DNA of 64,000 bases. Source: Liolophura sinensis (lineage: Eukaryota > Mollusca > Polyplacophora > Chitonida > Chitonidae). The position numbers and the translations under genes are program-made. Within the stretch, counting starts at the first letter, position 1. The number at the start of each line of letters is the position of its first letter. Below the pieces are notes generated by a model that saw only the letters and a list, made by a program, of their open reading frames with translations, ran no database searches and was not told the origin of the DNA. Where the stretch lies: assembly GCF_032854445.1 (NCBI RefSeq), contig NC_088296.1, positions 18,217,485 through 18,281,484 of the forward strand. Direction: 5' to 3'. Shown here in pieces: positions 21,526 to 34,700 of this stretch.

Positions 21526-23128
21526 ATGCAAATGGACATTACGGTATGTTCTGGAATTATTAAAGGCTTCTGTCATGGTGATCATAACACAAATAGTTTG
21601 TGTTACAAGGGGAAGAAGTGATTCAGTGGTATGAGTGGGACAAATTTTACACGTGTACCTGCATCACCTCACTGATGATGTATATCACAGATTTGAGGAG
21701 TTTAATATATGATGAGTTTTTGTCAAAGGAATGAGTTTAGAAAACAAAGCAAAAAGAGTTAATGAGTATGTTTTGTCTGAAAGTGTTTCAGTTTCCCTGA
21801 TTGATTTTTTTTTTTTTGGCACTTGTAGACATTCTAATCATAGAATGTTAGGTGTTGTGTCAGTAGCAAGGTGTACATGTACAGAATTTCACGGCCATGC
21901 CACTTTAGAAGGGAGACAACTCCACACTCTACTTGAATGAACAAAGCTGACTCGGTCAGATTTGTGTGTAAATATTTAAATGTATTTGCAAGCTTGTCAT
22001 AAAAAAACAGATTTTATTTCAAAATTACCAGATCAGAACTATTCAGTACCCTGCACCTATAAATCCCAAAATGAAGGAAGTAAATACAGCACCTTAAATA
22101 ACTTGTCTTGAATCAGATTGTTTTGTGTCCGTAGAAGAGAACTATAACATGGGCATTCAAACCTATCAATCATGAGAGAACAGAAATATGTCAGATATTG
22201 ATATGAAAGATTAAATCACATAATAATAATGAGGTACTGAAAGTAAATTTGATCATATTCTTAAATTTTATGGATACATTTCCAGTCCTTGGGGGGGGGA
22301 GGGGGGATATTGATTGTGTCTTAAGGTGTTAAAAAGATCACTTCAAGAAAAACCTCAGCCTCAGATGTCATGTTAATGCTGTCATGTCTGGATATTCGGC
22401 TATCATCTAAATCATGGAGATACCTGTAAATTGACCAAACACATCTGAGTTTCTAGGCCTACATGTAGTTTCTTCCAAATTTCGTGCGGAAATTGAATGT
22501 AGATGTAGCTATATAATGCACCATTTTTTTTTCTCCATCATACATGTAAATCTATGCAAAAGGAAAGAAAACATCATGATTTTGCATTGTACATGAACAT
22601 TGGCTTTGAAATTGCTTACAGGTAGGCCTGTGTTAAACGAGCTCATTAACTCACTTCATTCTTGCATACAAAGCCAGACAAATGGGGTAGATTTTCTGAC
22701 TTATTCTACGTGTAAACATGGAAGTTTATTTGTAATGTACTTGTACAGTTTTGTGCGCATCTCAAAGAGTGGCTGAAATGGCTACTGTTGTCATAATCTA
22801 TTCAGCATTCGAACATCATGTGCAATACGATTGGATGAAATTCTTACATATATCTTTAATCATGTTAATCATATGTAAAAATCACTTGGATTGGCTGACC
22901 TGGCTGGTGGAGTGATAAACCATGTATACATGTTTGTGGCATCCAGATTCTTACCTGATTCATATATATCTAGGCTACATGCATGTGTGTCATTACAGAA
23001 AAATATTAACATTTTTCCCTTCAATATACAAACGGATTTTAAATGCCAAGCAACTGTATTAAGGATCATGAGTAGCCATGTTGTCATTTTGTGCTGAACC
23101 CAAGATTTCTACAAGCTGGGATAAACAT

Positions 23129-23132
<4 letters not shown>

Positions 23133-23219
<87 letters not shown>
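23133..23219. repeat. (TA)n microsatellite
   Basis: About 87 bp of TA repeat with two ACATA interruptions. Confidence 0.97.
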
Positions 23220-23786
23220 GCATTGTTAGTTTCATGTATCTTCTAAGCACACAAGCATCTGCTGGCAGAGAAAGAATTCTTTTTTGAGAAATTCATTTGT
23301 AATTTTGATCTTTTTTCCATAAAGAAAGTTGCGTAAAGTTTTTTTTTTTTTTTTTTTTTTTCTTACATTCACATCTCTCTTGTATTTTACATTATGCATG
23401 TAGCATCACAGAGAAACCTGCCTTTTTTTCCATTTCTTCTAAGATATGTTTACAGAAGTCCAAGATGTTGTAGAAATGTGCAATCGTAGTTTACATCGAA
23501 AAGAATTTGTTTTATTGCCATTTCATCTGCATGCATGTTCTATTTTTTCTACTGCATGTTAATGAAAGAACTTCATTACAAAACTGTCTATTTCCGTCAT
23601 TGTTTAGTCTTGTAATACCATCTTTTATGCATACACAACAAATTTCTCATTCTGTATTCCTTTTGTAAGAAATGACAGCATTTTATTTATTCCTACAAAA
23701 TAGTACAAAAGGTCAAAGTGCCATATTACTTCTTTTTTGACTTCCTTGTTTACATACCTGAATATGTATGCAAAGTTAATACTCAA

Positions 23787-23888
23787 TTGGTTAGCGCGCT
23801 AGCACGGCGTAATGGCCGCTGTCCTATAAGTGAAATATCCTTGAGTACAGCGTAAAACACCAATCAAATAAATAAATAAATAAACAAA
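23787..23888 (+). mobile_element. SINE-A, large internal deletion
   Basis: Head TTGGTTAGCGCGCTAGC is fused near the GTCCTATAAGTGAAATATCC 3' region, followed by an AAATA tail. The body is missing. Confidence 0.75.
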
Positions 23889-24082
23889 TATACTTTTAGT
23901 TTTGGCACTTGTATTTCATGCCCAATAGTGTCAATTTTTCACTAATGTACGCATGTTTTTAATGTTAAGCAGTAAATTAGTTATTAAATTATTTGGCTTG
24001 TAGGTTATTGTTGTACAACTACAACACATATCTGGCGAAATTCACACACGAGCCTCCTTTTAGCTATTACATTTGTACCACT

Positions 24083-24087
<5 letters not shown>

Positions 24088-24119
<32 letters not shown>
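24088..24119. repeat. Poly-T run
   Basis: About 31 T in a row; another run of about 22 T lies at 23339-23361. Confidence 0.9.
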
Positions 24120-24121
<2 letters not shown>

Positions 24122-24618
24122 TGTATTATTCTTAATCTGTATATTTTGATTTGTTTTTTCTTTTGACAAAGTCACTCGAGTTTGAAACTCAAGGTTTGGT
24201 CAAGCTAACTCAAATCTTGAAGAAGAAACAAAAAGTTTATGTACATAGATGTATTTGTAGTACATTGTGTGATGTTCCTCCATATTTTGTTACTTTGTTG
24301 TCTGTGTGGAGATCAACATTGTACGCAAAATCAGATCATGGTGCAGTATAGAGTTCGTTTGTGTGTGTGAGTACTGCAACATGTTGCTAAATTATTCCTG
24401 CACGCTGTAAGCTGATGAAAACAATTTAAATACAAAAGTGTCACTGAATTAAAGAACATTCAAAAAGGTGAAAGTTCAGTCAGCTCACGTATTTAATGAA
24501 ACGGTTGTGTGAAATTTGGATGGTGATATTGACGCTTTGTGTAGTTGTTATTGTAGTGCAGAGTGGCTTGTTCTTTGTGGAGTTACCTCCCATATCTCAG
24601 TTGCCTCTGAGGTTTCTA

Positions 24619-24624
24619 AATAAA
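24619..24624 (+). promoter_or_regulatory. Possible polyadenylation signal
   Basis: AATAAA followed by ATCATCATCATC. It could serve a very long APC 3'UTR or simply belong to a retroposon end; no transcript evidence is available. Confidence 0.2.
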
Positions 24625-24776
24625 GTATTTATCATCATCATCATTCAATACTGAGTTGTCCTTCATTTAATACTGCATGAAATTTTATAGATATGAAACT
24701 ATAATCCCTCATGGCAGTTCCTTGCGTCTATGAATTGTGATCCTTTTTCGATTCCTTTTTATCAAATGATGTCATG

Positions 24777-24851
24777 ACTTGAACTAGGATTGACCCTGGA
24801 TCTACCGCACCTGAAGCAAACAATCAACCAACTGAGCTATCGGGGCCAGTC
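24777..24851 (-). mobile_element. SINE-B head fragment
   Basis: Antisense of the tRNA-like head: GGATTGACCCTGGATCTACC then CCAACTGAGCTATCGGGGCC. Only about 75 bp remain. Confidence 0.7.
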
Positions 24852-25087
24852 AAATGATGTCATGATTCATGAATATAATTAAACCCAGCAAAATGTACAA
24901 ACATGGACTGTTTGAATAAACCCTCAAACTGCCAAGAAGCTCAAAATGCTAGGTAAATTTCGTTTAATGGCGAAGGATCGCGAATTATTGGCATGATGGG
25001 AAAAGGAATTCCTTGTATGCTCTTAGGCAATATTTAAGATGTAGGCCTGCCTTACATGTATGCCCAACCACACCTACAAAGTTTACT

Positions 25088-25196
25088 GTAACCTGCAGAT
25101 GGTCATGGATTTCCTTCCACCTGCTATGCTGGTAGCCATCATGTCGGCGAAACATTCCTGATTAAGGCGTAAAACACCAATCAAATAAAGAAATAA
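25088..25196 (+). mobile_element. SINE-A, 3' half
   Basis: AACCTGCAGATGGTCATGG, CTATGCTGGTAGCCATC, GGCGTAAAACACCAATC and the AAATA-type tail. Confidence 0.75.
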
Positions 25197-26221
25197 ATTC
25201 TAAGTTTACTGTCTTGTGTGATTCAGAAATTAGTGTTAATGTTGTCTCCCATAATCTTTTCATGCCCTGCCATTTTATTTATTGGCAAGTTATTTGATTG
25301 GGCTTTACCGCCGTACTTAAAAGCGTTTCCCACATGATGAATATTCATGTATGATTATCAAGATTCTCTGAATACACCAAAGAACAACATGGAAGGCCAA
25401 TTTTTTTTTTTGTCTTTGTAGTTTTGATCATAAATTCCTAGCATATGAGCACTACATTTGGTCAAGTGGCGAAACTGTGTTGTATATACAAGGGGCTTAA
25501 CTCGTGTGAACGTACTGAGAATATTAACATAACCTCCTGTTGAGACATATGCTCCCTGTAGTGGATTATGTACAGTACCTTGTAACCCAGGCCACAAACG
25601 TGGGTAATGTGTGACCTGCATGTGGTATGTCCAGGGCTAATTAATTATAACAACTGTTATCTCCTGCTAAACATAGGCGTCCTGAAAATCAGTTGGGTGT
25701 TACTCTGTATGCAAGGATTTTGCGTTTATAAGCCTAAGTACGGCAGCTATAAGGGCTCAGATGGTTGCCAGGATGGTTCACTGTCAGGATCTTAACCAGT
25801 GAGGCGGCACTTTGAATTTGCTGTTTTATGTGTAGCTTGAGGCCGGGAGGTTTGTCTGGTAGTAGGCAAAGGTCGTGGTTTCCCCTAGACACTCTGGTTT
25901 CTTCCAGACACTCTGGTTTCCTCAACCCATAAACTGGCTGCTGCCATATAATTGTGTGCTACGGTTTTGTCAATGAAAACCTCTGTGTCTTTACAACAGC
26001 AAGATTAAAAGACAAGGATCACATTGCTTTCTTAGATTGCAGAAAAAAAAAATTTTAATCCAGTTTTGGAACTGAAGTTGCCCTGCAAACCGGGAAAATT
26101 CGTGAGCAATTAATGACTCTGGTTTATGGGTGGTGAAAACAGCAAACCTTCCCCATCACGTAACAAACCTCCTTACTTAAAGCTACATCCAAAGCAGTGA
26201 CGGCTCAATTCCAGCACAAGC

Positions 26222-26975
26222 GCTAGCCAAGGAACGGGTAGTGGCAGCTGGCCGTGCTAGCCAAGGATCGGGTAGTGGCAGCTGGCCGTGCTAGCCAAGG
26301 AACGGGTAGTGGCAGCTGGCCGTGCTAGCCAAGGAACGGGTAGTGGCAGCTGGCCCTGCTAGCCAAGGAACTGGAAGTGGCAGCTGGCCGTGCTAGCTAA
26401 GGAACAGGTAGTGGCAAGGAACTGGCAGTGGAAGCTGGCCGTGCCAGCAAAGGGACTGGCAGTGCCAGCTGGTCATGCCAGCCAAGGAACTGACAGTGGC
26501 AGCTGGCCATGCTAGCCAAGGCACTGGCAGTGGCCGCTGGCGATGCTAGCCAAGGAATAGGCAGTTGCAGCTGGCTGTGCTAGCCAAGGAACAGGCAGTG
26601 GCAGCTGGCCATCCTAGCCAAGAAACGGGCAGTGGCGGCTGGCCATACTAGCCAAGGAACGGGTAGTGGCAGCTGGCCGTGCTAGCCACGAAAAGGGCAC
26701 TGGTGGCTGGCCACGCTAGCCAAGGAACCGGCAGGGGCAGCTGGCCGTGCTAGCCAAGGATCAGGCAGCGGCGGCTGGCCATGTTAGCCAAGGAACCGGC
26801 AAGGGCAGCTGGCCGTGCTAGCCAAGGATCAGGCAGCGGCGGCTGGCCGTGCTAGCTAAGGAACTGGCAGTGGCGGCTGGCCGTGCTAGCCAAGGAACCG
26901 CCAGTGGCGGCTGGCCGTGCTAGCCAAGGAACGGGCAGCGGCAGCTGGCCAAGGAAGTGGCAGTAGTGGCTAATT
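26222..26975. repeat. 34 bp GC-rich minisatellite, about 22 units
   Basis: The unit is CTAGCCAAGGAACGGGTAG plus TGGCAGCTGGCCGTG; the first period is 26223 to 26257. It is clearly GC-richer than its surroundings. Units diverge towards the right, and some are truncated (26400-26420, 26940-26975). Confidence 0.95.
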
Positions 26976-27386
26976 GTTATCTCATAGTTTATCAGCAGTT
27001 AGGTTTGTACTAATTGTTCAGACGAAAGTTCACATGATTTTGCATTTTTGCATTAGAACAAGACTGGTGTTAAAGATTTAAGCCGGGCTTAAAGAGCTAA
27101 TATAGCATCAACACTTGCCCAACATAATAGCAAGGTAAAAGGATCAATACAGTCAGCTTTGCTTTCTTAAACTGTAAAGAAAAAATACAATGTATTAAAG
27201 CTGCTGTAGTTAGTTTGGGAGGATAATACAGAAGCAAAACTTTTTCGAGTCCAATTTTGCCTGTTGTGACGTCTTGCAAGAACACTTGATGTCACCCATC
27301 ACTGATGTGACAGCCACAAACGCCTTTTGACACTAAAGTAGCACTTCAGTAGATTTCATACACATTTGAACAACTGGCTCCAGAGC

Positions 27387-27546
27387 TTTATTTATTTACT
27401 TGATTAGTGTTTTACACTGTACTCAAAAATATTTCCCCCAAGGGAAAACCCACGACTATTCTCAGGTTGATGGTAGATCTTCCCACTTATGGCTGGAGAG
27501 GAAGCCAGCCTGAGCTGGACTTGAACTCACAGTACCGCATTGGTCC
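27387..27546 (-). mobile_element. SINE-A, partial
   Basis: Tail TTTATTTACTTGATTAGTG to B box GACTTGAACTCACAG, with the core deleted around 27440. Confidence 0.75.
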
Positions 27547-27699
27547 AGAGCTTTAAACATCTGAGGGGGCCCCCAGAGTTCATTGCCACGAAGGCCCCAA
27601 GAACAGAGGAGGCACAGTGTTGTGAAAACACCATGTCCAAGGCTGGCAATGAATGAACACCTTGCTTGACAGACATTTCAAAGACAAAGGTTTTACCCT

Positions 27700-27837
27700 C
27701 ACTGATCCGCAGGTTGTTGGCAGACCTTCCCACTTACGACCAGAGAGGAAGCCAGCATGAGCGGGACTTGAACTCACAGCAACCACATTGGTGAGAGGCT
27801 CCTGGGTCATTACGCTGCGCCAGCCACGGAGGCCCCT
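27700..27837 (-). mobile_element. SINE-A, 5' half
   Basis: Runs from CCGCAGGTTGTTGGCAGACC to the head GCCAGCCACGGAGGCCCC; it includes the B box GACTTGAACTCACAGC. It lies next to a family E MITE-like element. Confidence 0.8.
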
Positions 27838-28044
27838 CGCATGTTTACACGATGTTTATTCTGTATATTCTGAGGGTACTACTACATGTATGTGAAGACT
27901 GACAAACTCATACTTTTCGTGAAGCAATGAAATTGGCCAGCCACATCAATGTAGTTTTTATCTCCAAAATGAAACGCAAAATGTGCATAAATCGTACTGA
28001 AAAGTTGCTCTTTCAAATGCGAAAAGTTTGAGGAATTAGGGTAT
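27838..28044 (+). mobile_element. MITE-like element, family E
   Basis: Right end GTTTGAGGAATTAGGGTATG; internal GTGCATAAATCGTACTG and CAATGTAGTTTTTATCTCC. The left end is eroded where it meets a SINE. Confidence 0.5.
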
Positions 28045-28557
28045 GTTCTTGAATTTTCCTCTTCACCATGGTTATTTTACTCTCCAAACTTCATCAGGGT
28101 GATGCTTACATCATGATTCATTAACAAGTAATAATCTCATTTTATTTCACAGTGATCCGATCTTGAATTTTTATTTTCCAACAGGGATGTGGAAATGTGG
28201 AGATCCAAAACTGCTGAAAGACACCTCCAATTATGAATTTGTTTTTCTTCTTTTAATTCTCCTAAATGTAGATACTTCCAAAAGCCTCGAAAGCCTCATA
28301 GTTGTTAGAGTCACAAACACTCCTTGTCCAAAATATACATTTTCTTCCCTCCCACAAGCTTTCCAGAGTTAACTTCGCTTCTTCCGTCATCAGTATTGAC
28401 CAGAGTAACTTCCCTTGCTTTCATAATCCTATACCAGGAAGAGAAACACATGTCTTTGTACTGTACTTGCTCCTGAGAGCTATAATGACTTCAGTTTCCA
28501 TCATGCCAGATATATACAGTAGTCCTGTTCCTTCACATCTCTCGGTAAATACCCCAG

Positions 28558-28715
28558 TTATTTCCCTTTCCTTCCTTTCTTTTTTTGATTTTTCCCACCG
28601 CCGCCGCTGCTGCTCTGCTGTTGTTGTTGTGAGGCAGACTGTGATGAGCTTTGACTCTGCTGGCGTGTTTTGAGTTTAGAAATCATCTGTCCTAGGTATA
28701 GGTACACCGACTTTC
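28558..28715 (-). CDS. SRP19: SRP19 exon 5 (C-terminus)
   Basis: Acceptor GTCTATCAG; phase 1 gives RKSVYLYLGQMISKLKTR, then a Ser/Gln run and KNQKKKGRKGK with TAA at 28560-28558. Confidence 0.96.
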
Positions 28716-31700
28716 CTGATAGACAAACAGAGAAACAACCACACAAGTTTATTTATTTATTTGATTGTATATTTATGCTCTACTCAAGAATATTTCAGTT
28801 ATACAATGGCAACCAGCAATTGGCTGGAGGAAACTGGGCAGCTAGCACTGCAGGAAACCCACAACCATCTGCAGGTTATGACCAGAGTAAGTCGGCATGA
28901 GCTGGGCCTAAACTCCCAGCCACTGCATTGGTGAGAGGCTCCTGGGTCATTCTGCTGCACTAGCACACTAATCACTGGCACAATAATCACTAGCACACTA
29001 ATCACACTAATCACTAGCACACTAATCACTAGCACACTAATCACTGGCACACTGCACACTAGCACACTAATCACACTAATCACTAACTATGCTGAATACA
29101 ATTCTCCCTCATTATAACACTGTTATTGGGGTCACATTAGACCAGAGATCTGTTTCATTCTTCCAAGCTTAGCTTTCAGATACACAGATCTCAAGGTTCA
29201 TATTCCCCAGGCAGAATTTTTTTCCTCCGCCATTTTTCCCCCCGACATTTTTAAGACCTTTATATCGGACTCTTTCCACTTCAACTTCAGACTCAGTTTT
29301 TGTTTTTCACTCTGAGGATGGGATCGCAGGACGACCTCATCAATCTTGGCTTACTCACACACACTCTACGTTACTTTTTTCTACGTTTGCTCAGCCAGTC
29401 TTTATACTTCAGACTTTTGAGCCAGTTGTCACTGACGACACACACCATTATTCAACTTTATGTCAAAGCAGATCAGGCGTAGTCCAGTTAGTCTATACAG
29501 ACGACACATAACAACCGCCAAAAAAGTATATTGGAACATCTTTCGAAACTTCCGCAGGTAAATGCATACAATGTGACGACTACGGTGCATCAGTAGTTAG
29601 TAGGCTTATATGTCACACCGCCGCTGGAAAGATGTGGATACACATTTCAACAATTATCCATGACCATCTGTAAATTCTCAATACATGTGTACATAATGAT
29701 AAACGTTTGAAAGACACAACAAAGCCAGTACCCAAGATCAGAGATTTTGGTAACGACACTCACAAGCTGTGTCCGATGCATTGACTGGTACCTTGCCCAG
29801 ACATGCAGGCCACAGCGGCCTAACACAAAGATACATGTTACATTGGCAGCAAGCCAAACTTTGCTAACCACCATTTCAATTTGAGTCAAGCACACTTGCC
29901 ATCGTCAATAATAATAATAATTTGATTGAAACCAATGAGATGCACACCATCTATAGGATGAGTGACACATTATTTGGGAACCTTAACTTTAATTTGTGTG
30001 TTAATCATGAACAGAAAGGAACTATAATCAACTATTGTGAAAAAAGGAGATGACCTTAATTTTAGGAAGAGCAGCAGAGTCCACCACAGCAACAGAGTCC
30101 CATGATTTGAAAATGGCGGTTGGCAAAGATCTGATGCTGTCCAAGTAGGGGGGGCGTTGGTTACATTTGAGTTATTTGCCATGTAATGGTTATTTTTTTA
30201 TTCCTGCATAATAAGGTGATGTGAATTCAGAATTACTTCATCCACCACAGAGCATCTCTTGTTGCGACGTGCAACGTTGGAACTTTGTAAACACCGGATG
30301 CGACAGGACCGCAGTCCAGATTAGTGAACGTAACAATTCCGAGTGGTCAGTGTGGAAGCTAAGCTGAGAACATGACCAATCTGCCTATCATGTTACGAGT
30401 GAAGCATGTTATGTGAAACGTGTCGTCAGCCTGTGACATATTTAACATTGGTGGGCGGGGGTCTGTGGCCAAAGTGGGTAGTATGCCAGCACGGCGCAAT
30501 GATCCAGGAGCCCCCCCCCCCCCCCCCCCCATCAATGCAGTTGCTGTGAGCTCCAGCCCACATCATGCTGACTCCCTCTCTGGCCGTATGCGGAAAGGTC
30601 TGCCAGCAAACTGCAGATGGTCCTGGGTTTCCCCAGGCTCTTCCTCCCACCATAATACTCGTTGCTATCATAATAGTGAAATATCCTTGAGTACAGTGTA
30701 AAACACCAATAAAATAAATACATAAATTTTTTGCGAGCCCATTTTCGGCTTTGTATTATTTTCTATACGATAATAAGGTAACAAACTGTACAGATTAAAT
30801 TCTGTCAGTCCAACAGATTTCTGGACAGGCCTCTGACTCAAGTCTATGCTTACTGGTGGGGAACTGTTCGAGTAATGGACTGCCGTCTTCTTTCTTCAGC
30901 TGTACTCGGATACGACCTCTAGACTTCTGGTCTCTGTGGTCCAATTCACGAGGATACACTTTATTCTGTGTGAACCAAAAATAATAATTAACCGATTAGC
31001 TGATGAACATATCCCTGGCCAAACCAATTCATTCCCATAATACATGTACATTTGACAATGTTCCATATGTTGTCTTGTCGGGCCCTGGTAAATATTCTTC
31101 ATGTAGGTTACACTGCTTCAAACCAATATTTTGTACCAGAAATCTTAAAATAACACATCACATGTATTAATAAATGTAAAAGCTTGACACATGAAGGTAC
31201 TGTTAATCGTTAACCTTTTCAACCTCTTAAGCACTTTGGGGCGTCCGTACCAAGGGGTTTAGCAAGCCTCTCACAAATGCAGTTGTTGTGAGTTCAAGTC
31301 CAGCTCATGCTGGCTTCCTCTCCGGCCATATGTGAGATCTTGCAGCAGCCTGCTGATGATCATGGGTATACCTCGGGCTCTACCCGGTTTCCACCCACCA
31401 TAATGCTGGTCGCCGTCATATGAGTGAAATATTCTTGAGTACGGCGTAAAATACCAATGTAATAAATAAACAAATCTAAAGCAATTTTTCCACTGGAATT
31501 TATACATACAGTTATTACGAAAATTTATGCCACAAATGATTTGTTTGCGTCACCAAGGATGCAAATTTCGTAAAACTGTGCAGTTTATTTCTTTGCACAC
31601 CATAGCTCCCTCAGAATGTTTAAAATACTTGTCCCCATACTGTGCACAACAGCTTTAAAACTGACAGTTTTTTTCTACTTCATTTGAATGGATTAAGCCA

Positions 31701-34700
31701 AGGAGCATCACAGATTGTTCATAACAGGAGATCTGTTAATTGTTCTGTACCTCTCGAATATGGCTGAAAAAAGACACCAAGAAGAGTGAGTGAGTGAGTG
31801 CTTGGGGTTTAACGTCGTACTCAACAATTTTTCAGTCATATGACGACGAAGGAATCATTAGGGTGCATGCACGTGTAATGTGCCTCCTTGTTGCAGGACG
31901 GATTTCCACCGCTCTTTTATTTAGTGCTGCATCACTGAGACGACTTACCAAAGGCAAGTAAGCCGCCCCGCCCGAGCCATTATACTAATACGGGTCAACC
32001 AGTCGTTGCACTGTCCCCTTCATGCTGAACGCCAAGCGAGGAAGTTACAACTTCCTCTTTTAAAGTCTTAGGTGTGACTCGACCAAGGATTGATCCTGGA
32101 TCTACCGGTCCCGAAGCGGACGCTCTACCAACTGTGCTATCCGGGCCGGTGACACCAAGAAGATAATTGATAACTGTTTCAATAAAATTGATCTTACCTC
32201 TACACCTAGGACAATACCAGCTGAGGCACACACATCCCTGATCTCATTGTACGTTGGATTGTCCACTCCCTGGTAACAGAAACAGCTCATTCATAACATT
32301 TCTCAGAATTCTTTACAAATTTAATACAGCAAACCTCACCCAGCCTGATATAACATTTATATTTATTTATTTGATTGGTGTTTTTACGCCGTACTCAAGA
32401 ATATTTCACTTATACGACGGCGGCCAGCATTATGGTGGGTGGAAACCGGGCACAGCCCGGGGGAAACCCACGACCATCTGCAGGTTGCTGACAGACCTTC
32501 CCACTTATGGCCGGAGAGGAAGCCAGCATAAGCTGGACTTGAACTCACAGCGACCGCATTGGTGAGAGGCTCCTGGGTCATTACGCTGCGCTAGAGCGCT
32601 AACCGACTGAGCCACGGAGGCCCCCGATATAACATTTATACATAATACAAATAGCACCTGACTACTAAATTTTAACGTATTTATTTGACAGGTCTTTCAT
32701 TTCATACTCAAGAAACTTTCACTGTGGGGGTGAACAGTGGGGTCCTCTGTGGCCGATGGGGTTAGCACTCGCCAGCACGGCGCAATGATCCAGGAGCCTC
32801 CCACCAATGCAGTCGCTATCAGTTCTCCAGCCATTTGTGGGAAGGGCTGCTGGCAAACTGCAGACTGTCGTGGGTTTCAACTGAGCTCTGCCCAGTTTCC
32901 TGCCACCGTAATGCTGGTTGCCATAGTATAAGTGAAATATCCTAGAGTACTGCATAAAACACAAATCAAATAAATACATTAACCTATGCCAAAATAGTCA
33001 GTTTTATGGGTGGAGGAAACGGGGTCACCGTAGTTAAATCAACCAACACTTGGCAAGCAACTGATGCACCTTTCCACATTTTTCTCTCTGCAGATTGAGT
33101 TAAATGTTCATGTATTGCTTCAGAATGGCCATACAAACCCTGCTTATGTCTCTCTAATAGGTAATACAAAAAAACTACATAAATACAAAAAAAAAAGATC
33201 AATGAACTGATCTTGAGGTAATTCCATATTAACTCAGCTATAGGCTCCTAGGTCACTGCATATATTTCAGAATTGTATGAAATAGGGTAACTTTGTGGCT
33301 CAGTTTTATTTATTTATTTATTTGTTCATTTATTTATTTGATTGGTGTTTTACGCCGTACTCAAAAATATTTCACTTATATGGTGGCCAGCATTATGGTG
33401 GGTGGAAACCGGGCGCAGCCCACGGGAAACCCACGACCATCAGCAGGTTGATGGCAGACCGTCAGTTTTACAGTAGTAGGCTGTCCTGCTTGGACCAGTT
33501 TAGAATGTTTAATCAAAACAACACCATCACTTTCTGCTTTTGAGTCACATTATATGAAAAATTATTTCAACCAGTAAATTGATATAAGCTGATAAAACAG
33601 ATATGTAGATGTAATGATGTATTAATGACTGTTTTCATTGTTTTAAAAAATGGAATTGTACATACATGTTCTGTTTGTACTTGTTTGATGTTCATGTATT
33701 GTTATAGAGGGCCTCTGGGAAGAGCAAATTGTTCAATTTGACAGAGCTTCCCTCTTTAAATAAAGGTTTCATTCATACAAAAAAACTAAATAAATAGAAG
33801 TAAGAGATCAATGAATTGATGTTCAGGTCATTCCATATGAAATCAACCACAGGTTATTAAGTCACTATCTCAAACATGTCAGAACTGTATGAAATGGGGA
33901 AACTTAATTGAGTTCAAAAGGAATAACCCATTCAAACTGGGCTTACCGCTTCTTTAGGAATCCGCCTGCCTTCTGCTATAGTTTTCTTACTGTTAATATA
34001 TGCTGGGTAAATACAAATCCACCTAAAAAACAAACAGCAAAAGAAACAAAAATGAAAAGTTTAAACTTCATCCAATAACACAAATGTACACATTTTAATC
34101 TTGAAGTACAAAATAATTTCAATAAAACTGACAAATGCCCGAAAATGACCGTCCACTAACTTGTCCATTTTCCTGGATTCTGAGAGTTTCACAGATTTTA
34201 GAAAGGTGTTTTAAGGTTTACTTGGAACATGGGTTGATATTCTACTGGAAAATTGTTTCAGCATCAAACATAACATTTTGTGACATTTATTTGCCTCTAA
34301 AATACACTTTTGTGGTCGAAATTTTAGTTCATTTAGGCACCATATAAATTCACGCAGCAGGTTACTTTTATCAGAGAATTTTTACTTTCAATTTAATGTT
34401 TCTTAACATTTACCCGTATCTGCATCAAATGTAGTTTGATGCAACTGACATGAAAATGAAAATAACCAGCTGGGTACGACATGAAGATCTAACATCGTGC
34501 TCAAAAAAAAAAAAAATCATGCAGTGAATGGCACAACCTGTCCTCAGATGTACATCTTCAATTAAGCCCAATTTCATTCTTAATGTGAATAAAACATGAA
34601 AGAACTAACTTCCATTAATTTGCATTTTCAATATTTACTTTAATTTATTTATCTAATTGGTGTTTTACGCCGTACTCAAGAATTTTTCACTTATACGATG

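Larger units (their letters stand above)
18579..28557. other. APC 3'UTR and intergenic DNA to SRP19
   Basis: No coding exon recognised. It contains minisatellites (19315-20330, 21386, 26222), a TA microsatellite, long poly-T runs, SINE fragments and MITE-like copies. The APC polyadenylation site is not certain; AATAAA occurs at about 20660 (inside a SINE tail) and at 24619. Confidence 0.6.

Noticed and set aside
32580-32625. tRNA gene calls suggested by A/B-box-like sequence in SINE heads (also 3364, 36350, 54480, 61480)
   Set aside because: No cloverleaf with paired acceptor stem is present and the same sequence leads into a SINE body and tail each time.
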